Positions 7,348 through 15,196 of a stretch of DNA of 64,000 bases are shown here, one piece after another. Numbering within the stretch: position 1 is the first letter of the stretch; every line of letters starts with the position of its first letter. The notes beneath the pieces were generated by a model. The model did no database searches, was not told the origin of the DNA, and saw only the letters and a program-made list of their open reading frames with translations. Source of the stretch: Pedobacter cryoconitis (GTDB taxonomy: Bacteria; Bacteroidota; Bacteroidia; Sphingobacteriales; Sphingobacteriaceae); contig JAAAFW010000006.1 in assembly GCA_019352875.1 (NCBI GenBank), positions 1,457,462 through 1,521,461 of the forward strand, read 5' to 3'. The position numbers and the translations under genes are program-made.

Positions 7348-8841
7348 ATGCAGCAATTACTGACTACAGAACAGATGCGCGCTGCCGACCAGCACACAAT
7401 ACGCCGGGAGCAGATCACAGAAAATGATTTGATAGACCGTGCAGCGGGTGCGTTTGTGCGTTTGTTTGCTGTAGAATATCCGGATCATAATATCCCTGTT
7501 GATGTTTACTGCGGGCCCGGAAACAATGGAGCAGATGGTTTGGTTATAGCCGGACTCCTGCAGCAGATGGGCTACCAGCATTTGATTATTCATCTATGTG
7601 ACTTTGCAGGGAAGGCCGGAGCAGCTTTTCTTGCGAAACTTGAATGGCTTAGAAAAAAACAGCTGAATGTCCGGTCTTTAGACACGATCGCAGATGTTAA
7701 AACGGCCTCAGATGGCGTGATCATTGAGGCGCTTTTTGGTTCTGGATTAAATAAACCACTAGGTGGAGAATGGTCTGAGCTTATAAGACTGATTAATCAG
7801 TCAGGTGCGCATATAGTATCTGTGGATATCCCTGCCGGTCTTCCTTCAGAAGGAGTAATCAATCCGGATGGGTCCGTTATTGAAGCTGAGCTCGTTATTA
7901 GCTTCCAAAGACCAAAAATAAACTTCTTTTTTCCTGAGTCTGCGGCTGCCTTAAGCCGTTTTATTATAGCTGATATAGGGTTGGATGAAGTTTTTATCCA
8001 GCAACAGCAAGGAGTTTTTCATTTGGTTACAGAAAATGATTTAAGGCAAATAATTAAACCCAGAAAACGTTTCAGTCATAAGGGAACGTATGGTCATGCA
8101 CTGATAATTGCTGGTCATGAAGATACTATGGGGGCGGCATTGCTTGCATCTTCTGCTTGCTTGTATAGTGGTGCTGGTTTAACAACCGCCGCTATTCCGT
8201 CTTCTGGCCTTACGGCGTTAAATAATGCGCTTCCTGAAGTAATGTACGTCCCGGCTCAGCGCTTAACTGATAATGGTTCTTTGCAGTCATATTCAGCTAT
8301 CGGCGCGGGCCCCGGCTTGGGTAAATCAACGGAAACGCTGGAGATAGTAAGGTTATTACTGAGTGCAGGAAAACCGCTACTGCTGGATGCCGATGCATTG
8401 AACTGCCTGGCTCAGGAAAAAACTTTACTGGAGCAGGTTCCTGCCGGTACGATATTAACGCCGCATATGAAAGAGTTTGATAATCTTTTCGGCAAGCATG
8501 AGAGCTGGTGGGAACGGATAGAAACGGCCAGAATCTGGACAAAGCGAAAGCAATCTGTTATCGTGTTGAAAAACCAGTACACATTTACTATCGATGAGCA
8601 GGGGATGGTATTTATAAATCCTACGGGTAATCCGGGAATGGCTCAGGGTGGAATGGGGGATGTGCTAAGCGGTATTATTCTGGCTTTACTGGCACAAGGT
8701 TATCTTCCGGCTGAAGCAGCAATAACCGGATGTTATATCCATGGTAAATCGGGGGATAAATTAGCTACGAACCAGGCTACAATACGTGCCTCAGAACTGG
8801 CAGCCGGAATTCCCCAGGTACTTTTTGAATTGACTAAATAG
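7348..8841 (+). CDS. nnr: Bifunctional NAD(P)HX epimerase/dehydratase
   Basis: A metabolite-repair enzyme that restores hydrated NADH and NADPH. The N-terminal half (about 1-215, YjeF_N/NnrE) epimerises R- to S-NAD(P)HX; it has PGNNGADGLV for the nucleotide-binding loop. The C-terminal half (about 225-497, NnrD, ribokinase-like fold) performs the ADP-dependent dehydration and shows HKGTYGHALIIAG, IGAGPGLG, LLDADALN, TPHMKEF and the closing NPGMAQGGMGDVLSG anion hole. Length (497) is normal for the fused form. The gene starts 11 nt after uvrA and its last 8 bp overlap the end of the convergent anti-sigma gene, with no terminator between, so antisense overlap of the two transcripts is likely. 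Confidence 0.95.
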   Translation: MQQLLTTEQMRAADQHTIRREQITENDLIDRAAGAFVRLFAVEYPDHNIPVDVYCGPGNNGADGLVIAGLLQQMGYQHLIIHLCDFAGKAGAAFLAKLEWLRKKQLNVRSLDTIADVKTASDGVIIEALFGSGLNKPLGGEWSELIRLINQSGAHIVSVDIPAGLPSEGVINPDGSVIEAELVISFQRPKINFFFPESAAALSRFIIADIGLDEVFIQQQQGVFHLVTENDLRQIIKPRKRFSHKGTYGHALIIAGHEDTMGAALLASSACLYSGAGLTTAAIPSSGLTALNNALPEVMYVPAQRLTDNGSLQSYSAIGAGPGLGKSTETLEIVRLLLSAGKPLLLDADALNCLAQEKTLLEQVPAGTILTPHMKEFDNLFGKHESWWERIETARIWTKRKQSVIVLKNQYTFTIDEQGMVFINPTGNPGMAQGGMGDVLSGIILALLAQGYLPAEAAITGCYIHGKSGDKLATNQATIRASELAAGIPQVLFELTK

Positions 8842-9673
8842 AAGAAATAAGTACCATTTTTTCCATGGTGGGGCCTGGGCTGCCACCTCTTTTTTCAAGG
8901 GTTACCGCAAAGGCCTGCACATTACTCACAGCTTTCATATCGAGTAAGAGTTTTTTAGGACGCGAATCTGCATCAAATACACCAAGATCTACGGGTTTAC
9001 CTTGAACGATTGCCCAAAGCTGATACTGATGCTCCTTATCATTTTCGGGCAGGGCCATACTTGCATTGTCCAGCATTACATGTTTACCTTCTTTATGCCA
9101 GTAAACCATTAGAGAAGCTTTTGGGGATATCTGTGTACCTGCAAGTTTCACCTTAGCCCAGGTAGGGTCTGTCGTAATCTGATTAATCTGCTGCAAATCT
9201 TTATTCTCATTTTTCATGAAGTTCACTGTTGCAGCGAATTTCTCCCTGTCCTGACGCATGACGATCAACTGTTGATTTGCATCTGACAAGCGGCTATGCG
9301 TGGTGTACAGAGCGAAAATACTCATTGCAAGTAGTGCCAGACAAGCGGCAAGTGCAAATTGTAATGGTCTTAAAGATTTTGGTGCAGGAGCAGTATTTAA
9401 TGGGGTGATAATTGCCTCCTGAATTTCTGGTTCCTTTATTATTTCCTGTGCATTAATCTGCTGCAGGATTTTATTCATTAATTGTGGTTTAGGCTGAACT
9501 GCTTTTTCCAGGGCATACTTCTCCATAGCAAGCTCAATCGCTGCTATTTCCGACCTGATCTCAGGAAATAAATCCGCCATTCTCTCTACCTCCTGCTGTT
9601 CGGGGGCATCGAGCTGACCCAGAACATAAAGTTCCAGTATTCCTGATTCTATATATGCCTTTGCTTCTTCCAC
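8834..9673 (-). CDS. Anti-sigma factor, RskA type
   Basis: A 279-residue membrane anti-sigma factor for the ECF sigma encoded just upstream. The N-terminal cytoplasmic part (YIESGILELYVLGQLDAPEQQEVERMADLFPEI) matches the sigma-binding anti-sigma domain without the zinc motif HxxxCxxC. One membrane segment lies around 103-125 (LQFALAACLALLAMSIFALY). The outer part (about 160-279) matches the RskA C-terminal domain, with HKEGKHVMLDNASMALPENDKEHQYQLWAI and a closing FAVTLEKRGGSPGPT. The start is a GTG (9673-9671) that follows the sigma TAG stop without any gap, which implies translational coupling. Release of the sigma factor usually involves intramembrane proteolysis; no protease gene is adjacent. 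Confidence 0.9.
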   Translation of the reverse strand: MEEAKAYIESGILELYVLGQLDAPEQQEVERMADLFPEIRSEIAAIELAMEKYALEKAVQPKPQLMNKILQQINAQEIIKEPEIQEAIITPLNTAPAPKSLRPLQFALAACLALLAMSIFALYTTHSRLSDANQQLIVMRQDREKFAATVNFMKNENKDLQQINQITTDPTWAKVKLAGTQISPKASLMVYWHKEGKHVMLDNASMALPENDKEHQYQLWAIVQGKPVDLGVFDADSRPKKLLLDMKAVSNVQAFAVTLEKRGGSPGPTMEKMVLISSI

Positions 9674-10225
9674 CTAATTAAAATGCTTTCTTAACTCCAT
9701 AATTGCCATTCTGATCCTGGTTTTTACAGTTCCTAATGGTATACTTAACTCTTCGGCAGCTTCAACATGAGTATAACCTTTAAAATAGACCATCTCCAGA
9801 ACCTGATTGAATTCAGGTTTCAGTTTGGTAACCATATCCTTTATACCCAAAGTATCTGCATTAAAAATAACTTCATTTGTTTCGTTGATCAAATCTACGT
9901 TATTTTCAATGGTCTGGTTTTTTCCCCCGTTTCGAAAATCTTTGGAGCGGTATTTATCGATAGCAATATTCCTGGCGATATTCATCATCCAGGTGAAAAG
10001 CCTTCCTTTGGAAGGATCATAATGCCTTGTGGAATTCCATATTCTGAGAAATGTGTCCTGAAGTAAATCTTCAGCAATTTCTTCAATAGGAATAATTCTA
10101 ATGATTACACCCATTAATGCGCCGGAATACTGTTCGTAAAGTGCTTGTATAGCTGCAGTGTCCTGTGCTTTCAAGCCTTTAACGAGCTGTTCCTCAGTAA
10201 GAGATATTTTAGTTGTTGCTGCCAA
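9674..10225 (-). CDS. ECF RNA polymerase sigma factor
   Basis: A sigma-70 family extracytoplasmic-function factor of 183 residues. Region 2 spans roughly 25-95 (ALYEQYSGALMGVIIRI, then EDLLQDTFLRIWNSTRHYDPSKGRLFTWMMNIARNIAIDKYRSK), and region 4 spans 125-180 (LKPEFNQVLEMVYFKGYTHVEAAEELSIPLGTVKTRIRMAIMELRK). It resembles SigK-like ECF factors paired with RskA. There is no ATG that can serve as start: upstream of the conserved frame the codons read TAG-ATT-CCA-TTG, and the next in-frame Met lies inside region 2. I therefore take TTG at 10225-10223. Autoregulation from its own ECF promoter is usual for the family, but I cannot identify the box. Confidence 0.92.
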   Translation of the reverse strand: MAATTKISLTEEQLVKGLKAQDTAAIQALYEQYSGALMGVIIRIIPIEEIAEDLLQDTFLRIWNSTRHYDPSKGRLFTWMMNIARNIAIDKYRSKDFRNGGKNQTIENNVDLINETNEVIFNADTLGIKDMVTKLKPEFNQVLEMVYFKGYTHVEAAEELSIPLGTVKTRIRMAIMELRKHFN

Positions 10226-10295
10226 TGGAATCTAATATACAGTTTGTCTAACAAGTTCCGCCATAATTTGTTTCATGAAGCAGCATCAACAACGC

Positions 10296-11174
10296 TTAAA
10301 AATCAAATAAGTGCTTTTCCGCATGATATGAGGATCTTACCAACGGGCCACTTTCCACATAACGGAGACCTTTTGCCAATCCGATCTCTTTATATTTTGC
10401 AAATTGATCCGGATGAATCCAGTCTACCACTGGGTGATGATTACGTGTTGGTTGCAGATACTGGCCGAGTGTCAGTATATGTACGCCATTAGCAACAAGG
10501 TCATCCATCGATTCCAGTACATCATCTTCTGTTTCTCCAAGACCAAGCATAATACCTGTTTTGGTCCTTAATCCGAATTCAGAGATTCTTTTCAATGCTT
10601 CCAGACTTCTGTCATATTTGGCCTGGATACGTACTTGTTTGGTGAGTCTGCGTACCGTCTCTATATTATGGGACATTACTTCCGGTCTTTCTTCCAGGAC
10701 GCGATATAAGTTGTCCCAGATACCTCTGAAGTCTGGAACTAATGTTTCCAGTGTGGTATCAGGACTTTCTCTGCGAATAGCCTGCAGAGTTTCTGCCCAA
10801 ATAATAGAACCGCCGTCTTTCAGATCGTCTCTGTCTACAGAAGTAATCACACAATGTTTAACCTGCATTAGCTTTACCGAATTCGCTACGCGATTTGGCT
10901 CATCCAGATCAACGGCTTTAGGTCTGCCGGTGGCTACTGCGCAAAAAGAGCAGGACCGGGTACAGATATTACCGAGAATCATGAAAGTTGCCGTACCTGC
11001 TCCCCAGCATTCTCCCATATTAGGACAATTGCCGCTTTCGCAAATGGTATGTAGCTTATGGGTGTCGACCAGGCTGCGGACCTGAGCATATTCTTTACCA
11101 ACAGGAAGCTTAACTCTAAGCCAATCTGGTTTACGTTGTACTGTGTTTGCTGAAACAACCGGAAGTTCGATCAT
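10296..11174 (-). CDS. lipA: Lipoyl synthase
   Basis: A radical SAM enzyme that inserts two sulfurs into protein-bound octanoyl groups to form the lipoyl cofactor of 2-oxoacid dehydrogenases and the glycine cleavage system. The auxiliary cluster cysteines sit in [12 protein letters not shown] (C45, C50, C56) and the SAM cluster motif in CTRSCSFC (C71, C75, C78). The C-terminal RSSYHAE carries the conserved Ser that ligates the auxiliary cluster. The 292-residue length is normal. lipB is not adjacent. A TAACTTTG -7 box ends only 5 nt before the ATG, so the transcript is likely leaderless or nearly so. Confidence 0.97.
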   Translation of the reverse strand: MIELPVVSANTVQRKPDWLRVKLPVGKEYAQVRSLVDTHKLHTICESGNCPNMGECWGAGTATFMILGNICTRSCSFCAVATGRPKAVDLDEPNRVANSVKLMQVKHCVITSVDRDDLKDGGSIIWAETLQAIRRESPDTTLETLVPDFRGIWDNLYRVLEERPEVMSHNIETVRRLTKQVRIQAKYDRSLEALKRISEFGLRTKTGIMLGLGETEDDVLESMDDLVANGVHILTLGQYLQPTRNHHPVVDWIHPDQFAKYKEIGLAKGLRYVESGPLVRSSYHAEKHLFDF

Positions 11175-11178
11175 TTGA

Positions 11179-11186
11179 CAAAGTTA
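11179..11186 (-). promoter_or_regulatory. -7 box of lipA
   Basis: CAAAGTTA on plus reads TAACTTTG on minus, matching TAnnTTTG, with its last base 5 nt from the lipA ATG. Confidence 0.5.
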
Positions 11187-11329
11187 AGCAATAGGTTTGA
11201 ATTGTTATAAACATGAAATGTTTGCCTCTTGTAATGTTATTGGTATGCAATTTCAGCACTTTAAGATAAAGTATCTGATTCCGGCTTCTATATTTCCGGA
11301 ATTAGCAGTATTTTGCTCATAAAAAACAT

Positions 11330-11737
11330 ATGGCAACTTCGAAAATCACATATCAGGGTAATCTCAGGACTAGTTCTATACATGAACGTTCTGGAAATGA
11401 AATAATTACAGATGCTCCGGTAGATAACAAAGGAAAAGGGGAGGCTTTCTCACCTACAGATCTACTGGCGACGTCTTTAGGTAACTGTATGCTGACCATA
11501 GTAGGAATCGCAGCAGCGGAGCATAACTTTAACATTGACGGTGCAACTTGTGAAATCACAAAAATAATGGCAGAGCAGCCAAGAAGGGTTGCGGAAATTA
11601 TCGCGGTATTGAAATTCCCAGCGAATGGATATACGGATAAAGAACAAAAAATCATAGAGCGGGCTGCAAATACCTGTCCGGTCTTTTACAGCCTGCACCC
11701 TGATTTAAAGAAAACTGTTTCTTTTATTTTTGAATAA
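11330..11737 (+). CDS. OsmC/Ohr-family protein
   Basis: A 135-residue member of the OsmC family of thiol-dependent hydroperoxide reductases. It has the family core SPTDLLATSLGNCMLTIVGIAAAEHN with the first reactive Cys, and the second in RAANTCPVFYSLHP near 120. The N-terminal strand pair ITYQGNLRTSSIHERSGNEIITDAP is typical. Whether it acts on organic peroxides cannot be decided; it belongs to the general OsmC branch rather than the Ohr branch by its short N-terminus. The last 14 bp overlap the end of the convergent ytxJ-like gene. Confidence 0.88.
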   Translation: MATSKITYQGNLRTSSIHERSGNEIITDAPVDNKGKGEAFSPTDLLATSLGNCMLTIVGIAAAEHNFNIDGATCEITKIMAEQPRRVAEIIAVLKFPANGYTDKEQKIIERAANTCPVFYSLHPDLKKTVSFIFE

Positions 11738-12056
11738 CTTCTGCTACTTCCTCTGCAGATATATCACTGTGTGAAGCATCAAGAATGCACTCGCCATCTT
11801 TAATCAGTAATATTTGCGGAGATTCATGATGAACCTGGAAATCTTCAGCTATCTGTGCAGAAATTGCACGATGGCTGATGAGGTCCAGAAAATATAAAGG
11901 TGTTTCTGCAGGTATCGCATCCCATTCCAGCTCAAAGCGTTTTCTGGCCATCATGCTAACCGAACATCTTGTACTGTGTTTAAATATCAAACTATACCCA
12001 CTGCCTGCTTTAATCTTGTTGACCTGATCTGCATCGGTCATCTGAATCCACTCCAT
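11724..12056 (-). CDS. ytxJ: YtxJ-family monothiol bacilliredoxin
   Basis: A 110-residue thioredoxin-fold protein with the single-Cys active site TRCSVS (near residue 31), preceded by LIFKHS. This matches the YtxJ/BrxC family, which in Bacillus reverses S-bacillithiolation of proteins. The presence of a YpdA-type reductase about 10 kb away supports a bacillithiol-based redox system in this organism; the biosynthesis genes bshABC are not in the window. It overlaps the OsmC-like gene tail to tail by 14 bp. Confidence 0.9.
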   Translation of the reverse strand: MEWIQMTDADQVNKIKAGSGYSLIFKHSTRCSVSMMARKRFELEWDAIPAETPLYFLDLISHRAISAQIAEDFQVHHESPQILLIKDGECILDASHSDISAEEVAEVIQK

Positions 12057-12125
12057 CTCTTAATTTTTTATTATAATTATCGCCTTCGTTTATCTTCTAT
12101 TGGTGACGCTGTATTGTGTACCAGC

Positions 12126-12617
12126 TTATACCGTAGCCTTTAAATGAGCCATCTTAATAGCAGTTATAGCTGCTTCATCTCCTTTGTTACCATGTTTCCC
12201 TCCAGAGCGGTCTACCGCCTGCTGTTGGTCATTGGTAGTCAATACGCCAAATATAACCGGCTTACTATGTTTGATACTCACGTCAGTTAATCCAGTGGCC
12301 ACAGCCTGGCAAATAAAATCGAAGTGCCTGGTTTCTCCCTGGATTACGCATCCCAGGCAGATAACACCATCTAGTTCCGAATGTTTATTTAAAAGGATTT
12401 CTGCAGCGCCGGTTAACTCAAAACTTCCCGGTACTGGAACAGAAATAATGTTTTCTTCCAGTACGCCGTTTGCAAGCAGTGTTTTTAGTGCGCCGTCATA
12501 TAAACTGCCGGTGATTGCAGCGTTCCATTCTGCAACTGCAATTGCAAATTTGTAGTTCTTTCCGTCCGGGACGGTTGTATGAGAAAAATCTGAGAGATTC
12601 TTTAATTGTGTTGCCAT
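12126..12617 (-). CDS. ribH: 6,7-dimethyl-8-ribityllumazine synthase
   Basis: Catalyses the penultimate riboflavin step, joining 5-amino-6-ribitylaminouracil with dihydroxybutanone phosphate. Motifs along the 163 residues: FAIAVAEWNAAIT (substrate loop), VPVPGSFELTGAA, CLGCVIQGETRHFDFI with the conserved GET-x-H, PVIFGVLTTNDQQQAVDRSGG, and the C-terminal GNKGDEAA. The product forms icosahedral or pentameric assemblies. No other rib gene is adjacent, as is common in Bacteroidota. A -7 box lies 5 nt before the ATG, and a terminator for the upstream TPR gene lies just beyond it. Confidence 0.97.
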   Translation of the reverse strand: MATQLKNLSDFSHTTVPDGKNYKFAIAVAEWNAAITGSLYDGALKTLLANGVLEENIISVPVPGSFELTGAAEILLNKHSELDGVICLGCVIQGETRHFDFICQAVATGLTDVSIKHSKPVIFGVLTTNDQQQAVDRSGGKHGNKGDEAAITAIKMAHLKATV

Positions 12618-12621
12618 GAGT

Positions 12622-12629
12622 CAAATATA
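12622..12629 (-). promoter_or_regulatory. -7 box of ribH
   Basis: CAAATATA on plus reads TATATTTG on minus and ends 5 nt before the ribH ATG. Confidence 0.45.
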
Positions 12630-12640
12630 AGTATTCATCA

Positions 12641-12672
12641 CAAAAAAAGGCCTGCGTAATACGCAGGCCTTT
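12641..12672 (-). terminator. Terminator of the TPR protein gene
   Basis: On the minus strand a perfect 12-bp stem AAAGGCCTGCGT/ACGCAGGCCTTT with a 3-nt loop runs into a T-run of seven. It lies 21 nt after the TPR gene stop and just before the ribH promoter. Confidence 0.9.
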
Positions 12673-12693
12673 GTCAAAATATTTTATTTGAAC

Positions 12694-13365
12694 TTAGTTG
12701 TTTTGTAATGCAGTAGCGCGTGCAATGTATTCATCAATCATTGCAGCTTCCTGGCTTGCCGGGAAATCGGCTTTGATTTTAGTATAAGTGGCTTCAGCAT
12801 CCTTATATTTTTTCTGTGTCTCATAAACTAATCCTAATTTTTTAAGGAAAAGCGGAGAAGTGAATTTGTTGCTTGATTTATCTGCTGCTTTTTTATAATA
12901 AGTTATGGCCTGATTATAATCTTTCAGTTCGCTATAAGCGTCACCAAGCATACCTAAAGCTAAAGGATCAGCAACTACACTGCCTGTTTCTGTATATTTA
13001 CCTAATGCCTCAGTTGCTTTTTTGTATTCTCCTTTACGCAGATAAATTCCACCCAGGTATAAGTTTGCCAGGTTTGCAGATTTTGTATTGTTGTACTCGT
13101 CAGCAATTTTCTCGAAACCCGGGTAGCCAGCGTCGCCGTTAACAGCTTTGTTAGCCAGGGAGTCCACACCGATAAATTGTTCTGCCTTGTACATTTTCGC
13201 AGACGCTTCTTCAGCTCTGCCTTTTAAATATACATTCTGATACCAAAAGTATATGATCACCAATACGATTACCGCTGCGGCAATGAATAAAAGGCTCTTA
13301 GAGTTTTCCTCTAAAAAGGAACCCTTTCTTACATTATGATTTACTTCTTTTTCTGTTGTGGACAT
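12694..13365 (-). CDS. Membrane-anchored tetratricopeptide repeat protein
   Basis: A 223-residue protein with a short basic cytoplasmic N-terminus (MSTTEKEVNHNVRKGSF), one membrane helix near 25-43 (LLFIAAAVIVLVIIYFWYQ) and TPR helices thereafter, with the phrases LANLYLGGIYLRKGEYKKA, LGMLGDAYSELKDYNQAI and LKKLGLVYETQKKYKDAEATY. The layout resembles YfgM, a membrane-bound chaperone near SecYEG, or the tetratricopeptide protein family commonly found next to ribH in Bacteroidota. I prefer the ATG at 13365 because a TAnnTTTG box ends 25 nt upstream; an in-frame ATG at 13392 would lie inside that box. Confidence 0.85.
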   Translation of the reverse strand: MSTTEKEVNHNVRKGSFLEENSKSLLFIAAAVIVLVIIYFWYQNVYLKGRAEEASAKMYKAEQFIGVDSLANKAVNGDAGYPGFEKIADEYNNTKSANLANLYLGGIYLRKGEYKKATEALGKYTETGSVVADPLALGMLGDAYSELKDYNQAITYYKKAADKSSNKFTSPLFLKKLGLVYETQKKYKDAEATYTKIKADFPASQEAAMIDEYIARATALQNN

Positions 13366-13389
13366 TTTATTTAAAAAAATTAAGGATTG

Positions 13390-13397
13390 CAAAAATA
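13390..13397 (-). promoter_or_regulatory. -7 box of the TPR gene
   Basis: CAAAAATA on plus reads TATTTTTG on minus, 25 nt before the ATG at 13365. Confidence 0.4.
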
Positions 13398-13545
13398 CAT
13401 TTTTCGGTTAAAGTATCAACCTCTTTTTGATGTATTTAAATAAATTTTTAGTAATAGTTCAATTTCGAACCGCCTGAATTTTATGGGAATAGCTCTTGTT
13501 GGGAAACAAATCGGCCGGGAAGCTGATTTTAAGAAACCTAAACGG

Positions 13546-13553
13546 TAACTTTG
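13546..13553 (+). promoter_or_regulatory. -7 box of recF
   Basis: TAACTTTG, an exact TAnnTTTG match, ends 11 nt before the recF ATG. It lies within the open frame extending upstream of recF, which supports the start at 13565. Confidence 0.5.
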
Positions 13554-13564
13554 AACGGAATACT

Positions 13565-14668
13565 ATGTGGCTAAAAAATATTACACTCCTGAACTTTAAA
13601 AATTATGCAGACGCTGATTTGCGTTTTTCTAAAACTGTAAATGCCTTTGCAGGTAATAATGGCGCAGGAAAAACTAATTTACTGGATGCAATTCATTACC
13701 TCTGTCTTTGCAAAAGTTATTTTAATCCTATAGATAGTCAGCAAATTAAGACCGGCGAGGAGCTTTTCATGATTCAGGGAGACTTTGACAGGCTGGCTAA
13801 GCCGGAGAAGATCACCTGTGGGGTAAAGAAAAATCAGAAAAAGCAGTTTAAACGTAATAAAAAGGAGTACGACAAATTAGCCAGTCATATCGGCCTTTTT
13901 CCTCTGGTAATGATTTCACCTTATGATGTCACTATTATTATGGATGGAAGTGAAGAACGGCGCCGGTTTATGGATAATGTAATTTCACAGACGGATTCCG
14001 TTTATCTGGATGAACTTATGCTGTATAATAAACAGCTGCTAAACAGAAATGCACTACTCAAGCAGATTGCCGTTACCCGCAAATATGATCCCGCACTGCT
14101 GGAAATCTATGATGAGCAACTTGTTGACTCCGGGCAAAAGATCTTCGAAAAAAGAAGACAGTTTATGCTGGATTTTATACCATTGTTCGATCAATATTAC
14201 CGTTACTTGTGCAATGAGGCAGAAACAGTTACACTGACTTATCTGAGTCAGTTGAATGAAACGCCTTTCGCTACACTGCTCAAACAATCCCTGGAAAAGG
14301 ATAAGACTCTGGAAAGAACAACTACCGGGATCCATAAAGACGACCTTGTGTTTAATATTGCTGACATGCCGCTGAAGAAGTTCGGTTCCCAGGGACAGCA
14401 GAAATCATTTTTAATTGCATTGAAACTGGCGCAATATGCTTACGTGGAGAAATATAAGGGATTTAAACCGTTGCTGCTGTTGGATGATATTTTTGACAAA
14501 CTCGACGAACACCGGATGCATAAATTGATGGAAATGGTATCTCATCATGATTTCGGACAAATTTTTATCACTGACACAGGGAGAGAAAGAGTCACTAAGA
14601 TTTTTAATCAGATTGATGTTCCCTTAACTATCTTTGAAGTCAATAACGGAATAATCAGACATGCGTAA
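13565..14668 (+). CDS. recF: DNA replication and repair protein RecF
   Basis: A 367-residue SMC-like ATPase that helps load RecA at gaps together with RecO and RecR. Walker A is GNNGAGKTNLLDAI near residue 31-44, the signature is GSQGQQKS near 278, and Walker B is LLLLDDIFDKLDEHR near 300. The N-terminal MWLKNITLLNFKNY is characteristic and sets the start. The frame is open for 23 more codons upstream, but this would include the promoter box. The next gene (DUF721) begins inside the last codons. In many bacteria recF sits near dnaA; here the partner is the DUF721 protein, another replication-linked family. Confidence 0.95.
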   Translation: MWLKNITLLNFKNYADADLRFSKTVNAFAGNNGAGKTNLLDAIHYLCLCKSYFNPIDSQQIKTGEELFMIQGDFDRLAKPEKITCGVKKNQKKQFKRNKKEYDKLASHIGLFPLVMISPYDVTIIMDGSEERRRFMDNVISQTDSVYLDELMLYNKQLLNRNALLKQIAVTRKYDPALLEIYDEQLVDSGQKIFEKRRQFMLDFIPLFDQYYRYLCNEAETVTLTYLSQLNETPFATLLKQSLEKDKTLERTTTGIHKDDLVFNIADMPLKKFGSQGQQKSFLIALKLAQYAYVEKYKGFKPLLLLDDIFDKLDEHRMHKLMEMVSHHDFGQIFITDTGRERVTKIFNQIDVPLTIFEVNNGIIRHA

Positions 14669-14951
14669 GCCTAATGATATGACCATGAAGGAAGCCATCA
14701 CAAAGATGCTGGCTGTATACCGTCTCAGAGGTAAATACGACGAGACCGGAGTTGTAGCGATGTGGCCGGAAGTCATGGGTACAGCCATAGGAAACCGTAC
14801 GACACAGATATACATTGCCCATCAGAAGTTGTTTGTCCGGATTGAATCTTCTGTTATTAAAAATGAGCTTTTAATGGTCAAAACCGGCATCATCCAAAAA
14901 CTGAATGAACGTGCCGGTTCTGAAGTTATTAAAGAAATTATCTTTCTGTAG
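14661..14951 (+). CDS. DUF721/DciA-like protein
   Basis: A 96-residue protein of the DUF721 family, whose best known member DciA loads the replicative helicase in bacteria that lack DnaC. The conserved block VVAMWPEVMGTAIGNRTTQIYIAHQKLFVRIESSVIKNELLMVKTGIIQKLNE covers almost the whole length; the KH-like fold expected of this domain is fully included. Its ATG overlaps the recF stop by 8 bp, so the two are translationally coupled and act in one operon. Helicase loading in this phylum is an inference. Confidence 0.88.
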   Translation: MRKPNDMTMKEAITKMLAVYRLRGKYDETGVVAMWPEVMGTAIGNRTTQIYIAHQKLFVRIESSVIKNELLMVKTGIIQKLNERAGSEVIKEIIFL

Positions 14952-14953
14952 GT

Positions 14954-15136
14954 TTAATTTCTACCACCCCCGAAGATTTTACTGACCAGCCAGATTACTA
15001 AAGCAAGGATCAGGACGACTATAATTACACCTGACCATACACCTGCTTTGAAAATACTTTCAATAGCGGCACAGCTTGACAATGTTGTCATTAACAGGGC
15101 CACAAAGGCCAACGGAAGATATTTGTTGATGTTCAT
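14954..15136 (-). CDS. Small lipoprotein with one membrane helix
   Basis: A 60-residue protein. A lipoprotein signal with the lipobox LSSC (Cys near residue 22) is followed by AAIESIFKAGVW and a hydrophobic helix GVIIVVLILALVIWLVSKIF, then a Gly/Arg tail. Similar short proteins are widespread in Bacteroidota and are often mislabelled as phosphatidate cytidylyltransferase, for which there is no support here. The start at 15136 (MNINKYLPLAF) places the signal peptide normally. The gene ends 2 nt from the DUF721 stop on the other strand. Confidence 0.75.
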   Translation of the reverse strand: MNINKYLPLAFVALLMTTLSSCAAIESIFKAGVWSGVIIVVLILALVIWLVSKIFGGGRN

Positions 15137-15196
15137 GTTCGTTTGGATTAGTTTACAGATCACAACAAATATCCTTGCGAATGGTTTTTAAGCTTC

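Noticed and set aside
10561..11085. 174-codon plus-strand open frame opposite lipA
   Set aside because: LipA iron-sulfur motifs on the minus strand explain the stretch.
14954..15163. Phosphatidate cytidylyltransferase, a label often given to such short proteins
   Set aside because: The 60-residue product has only a lipobox and one membrane helix and none of the CdsA motifs.
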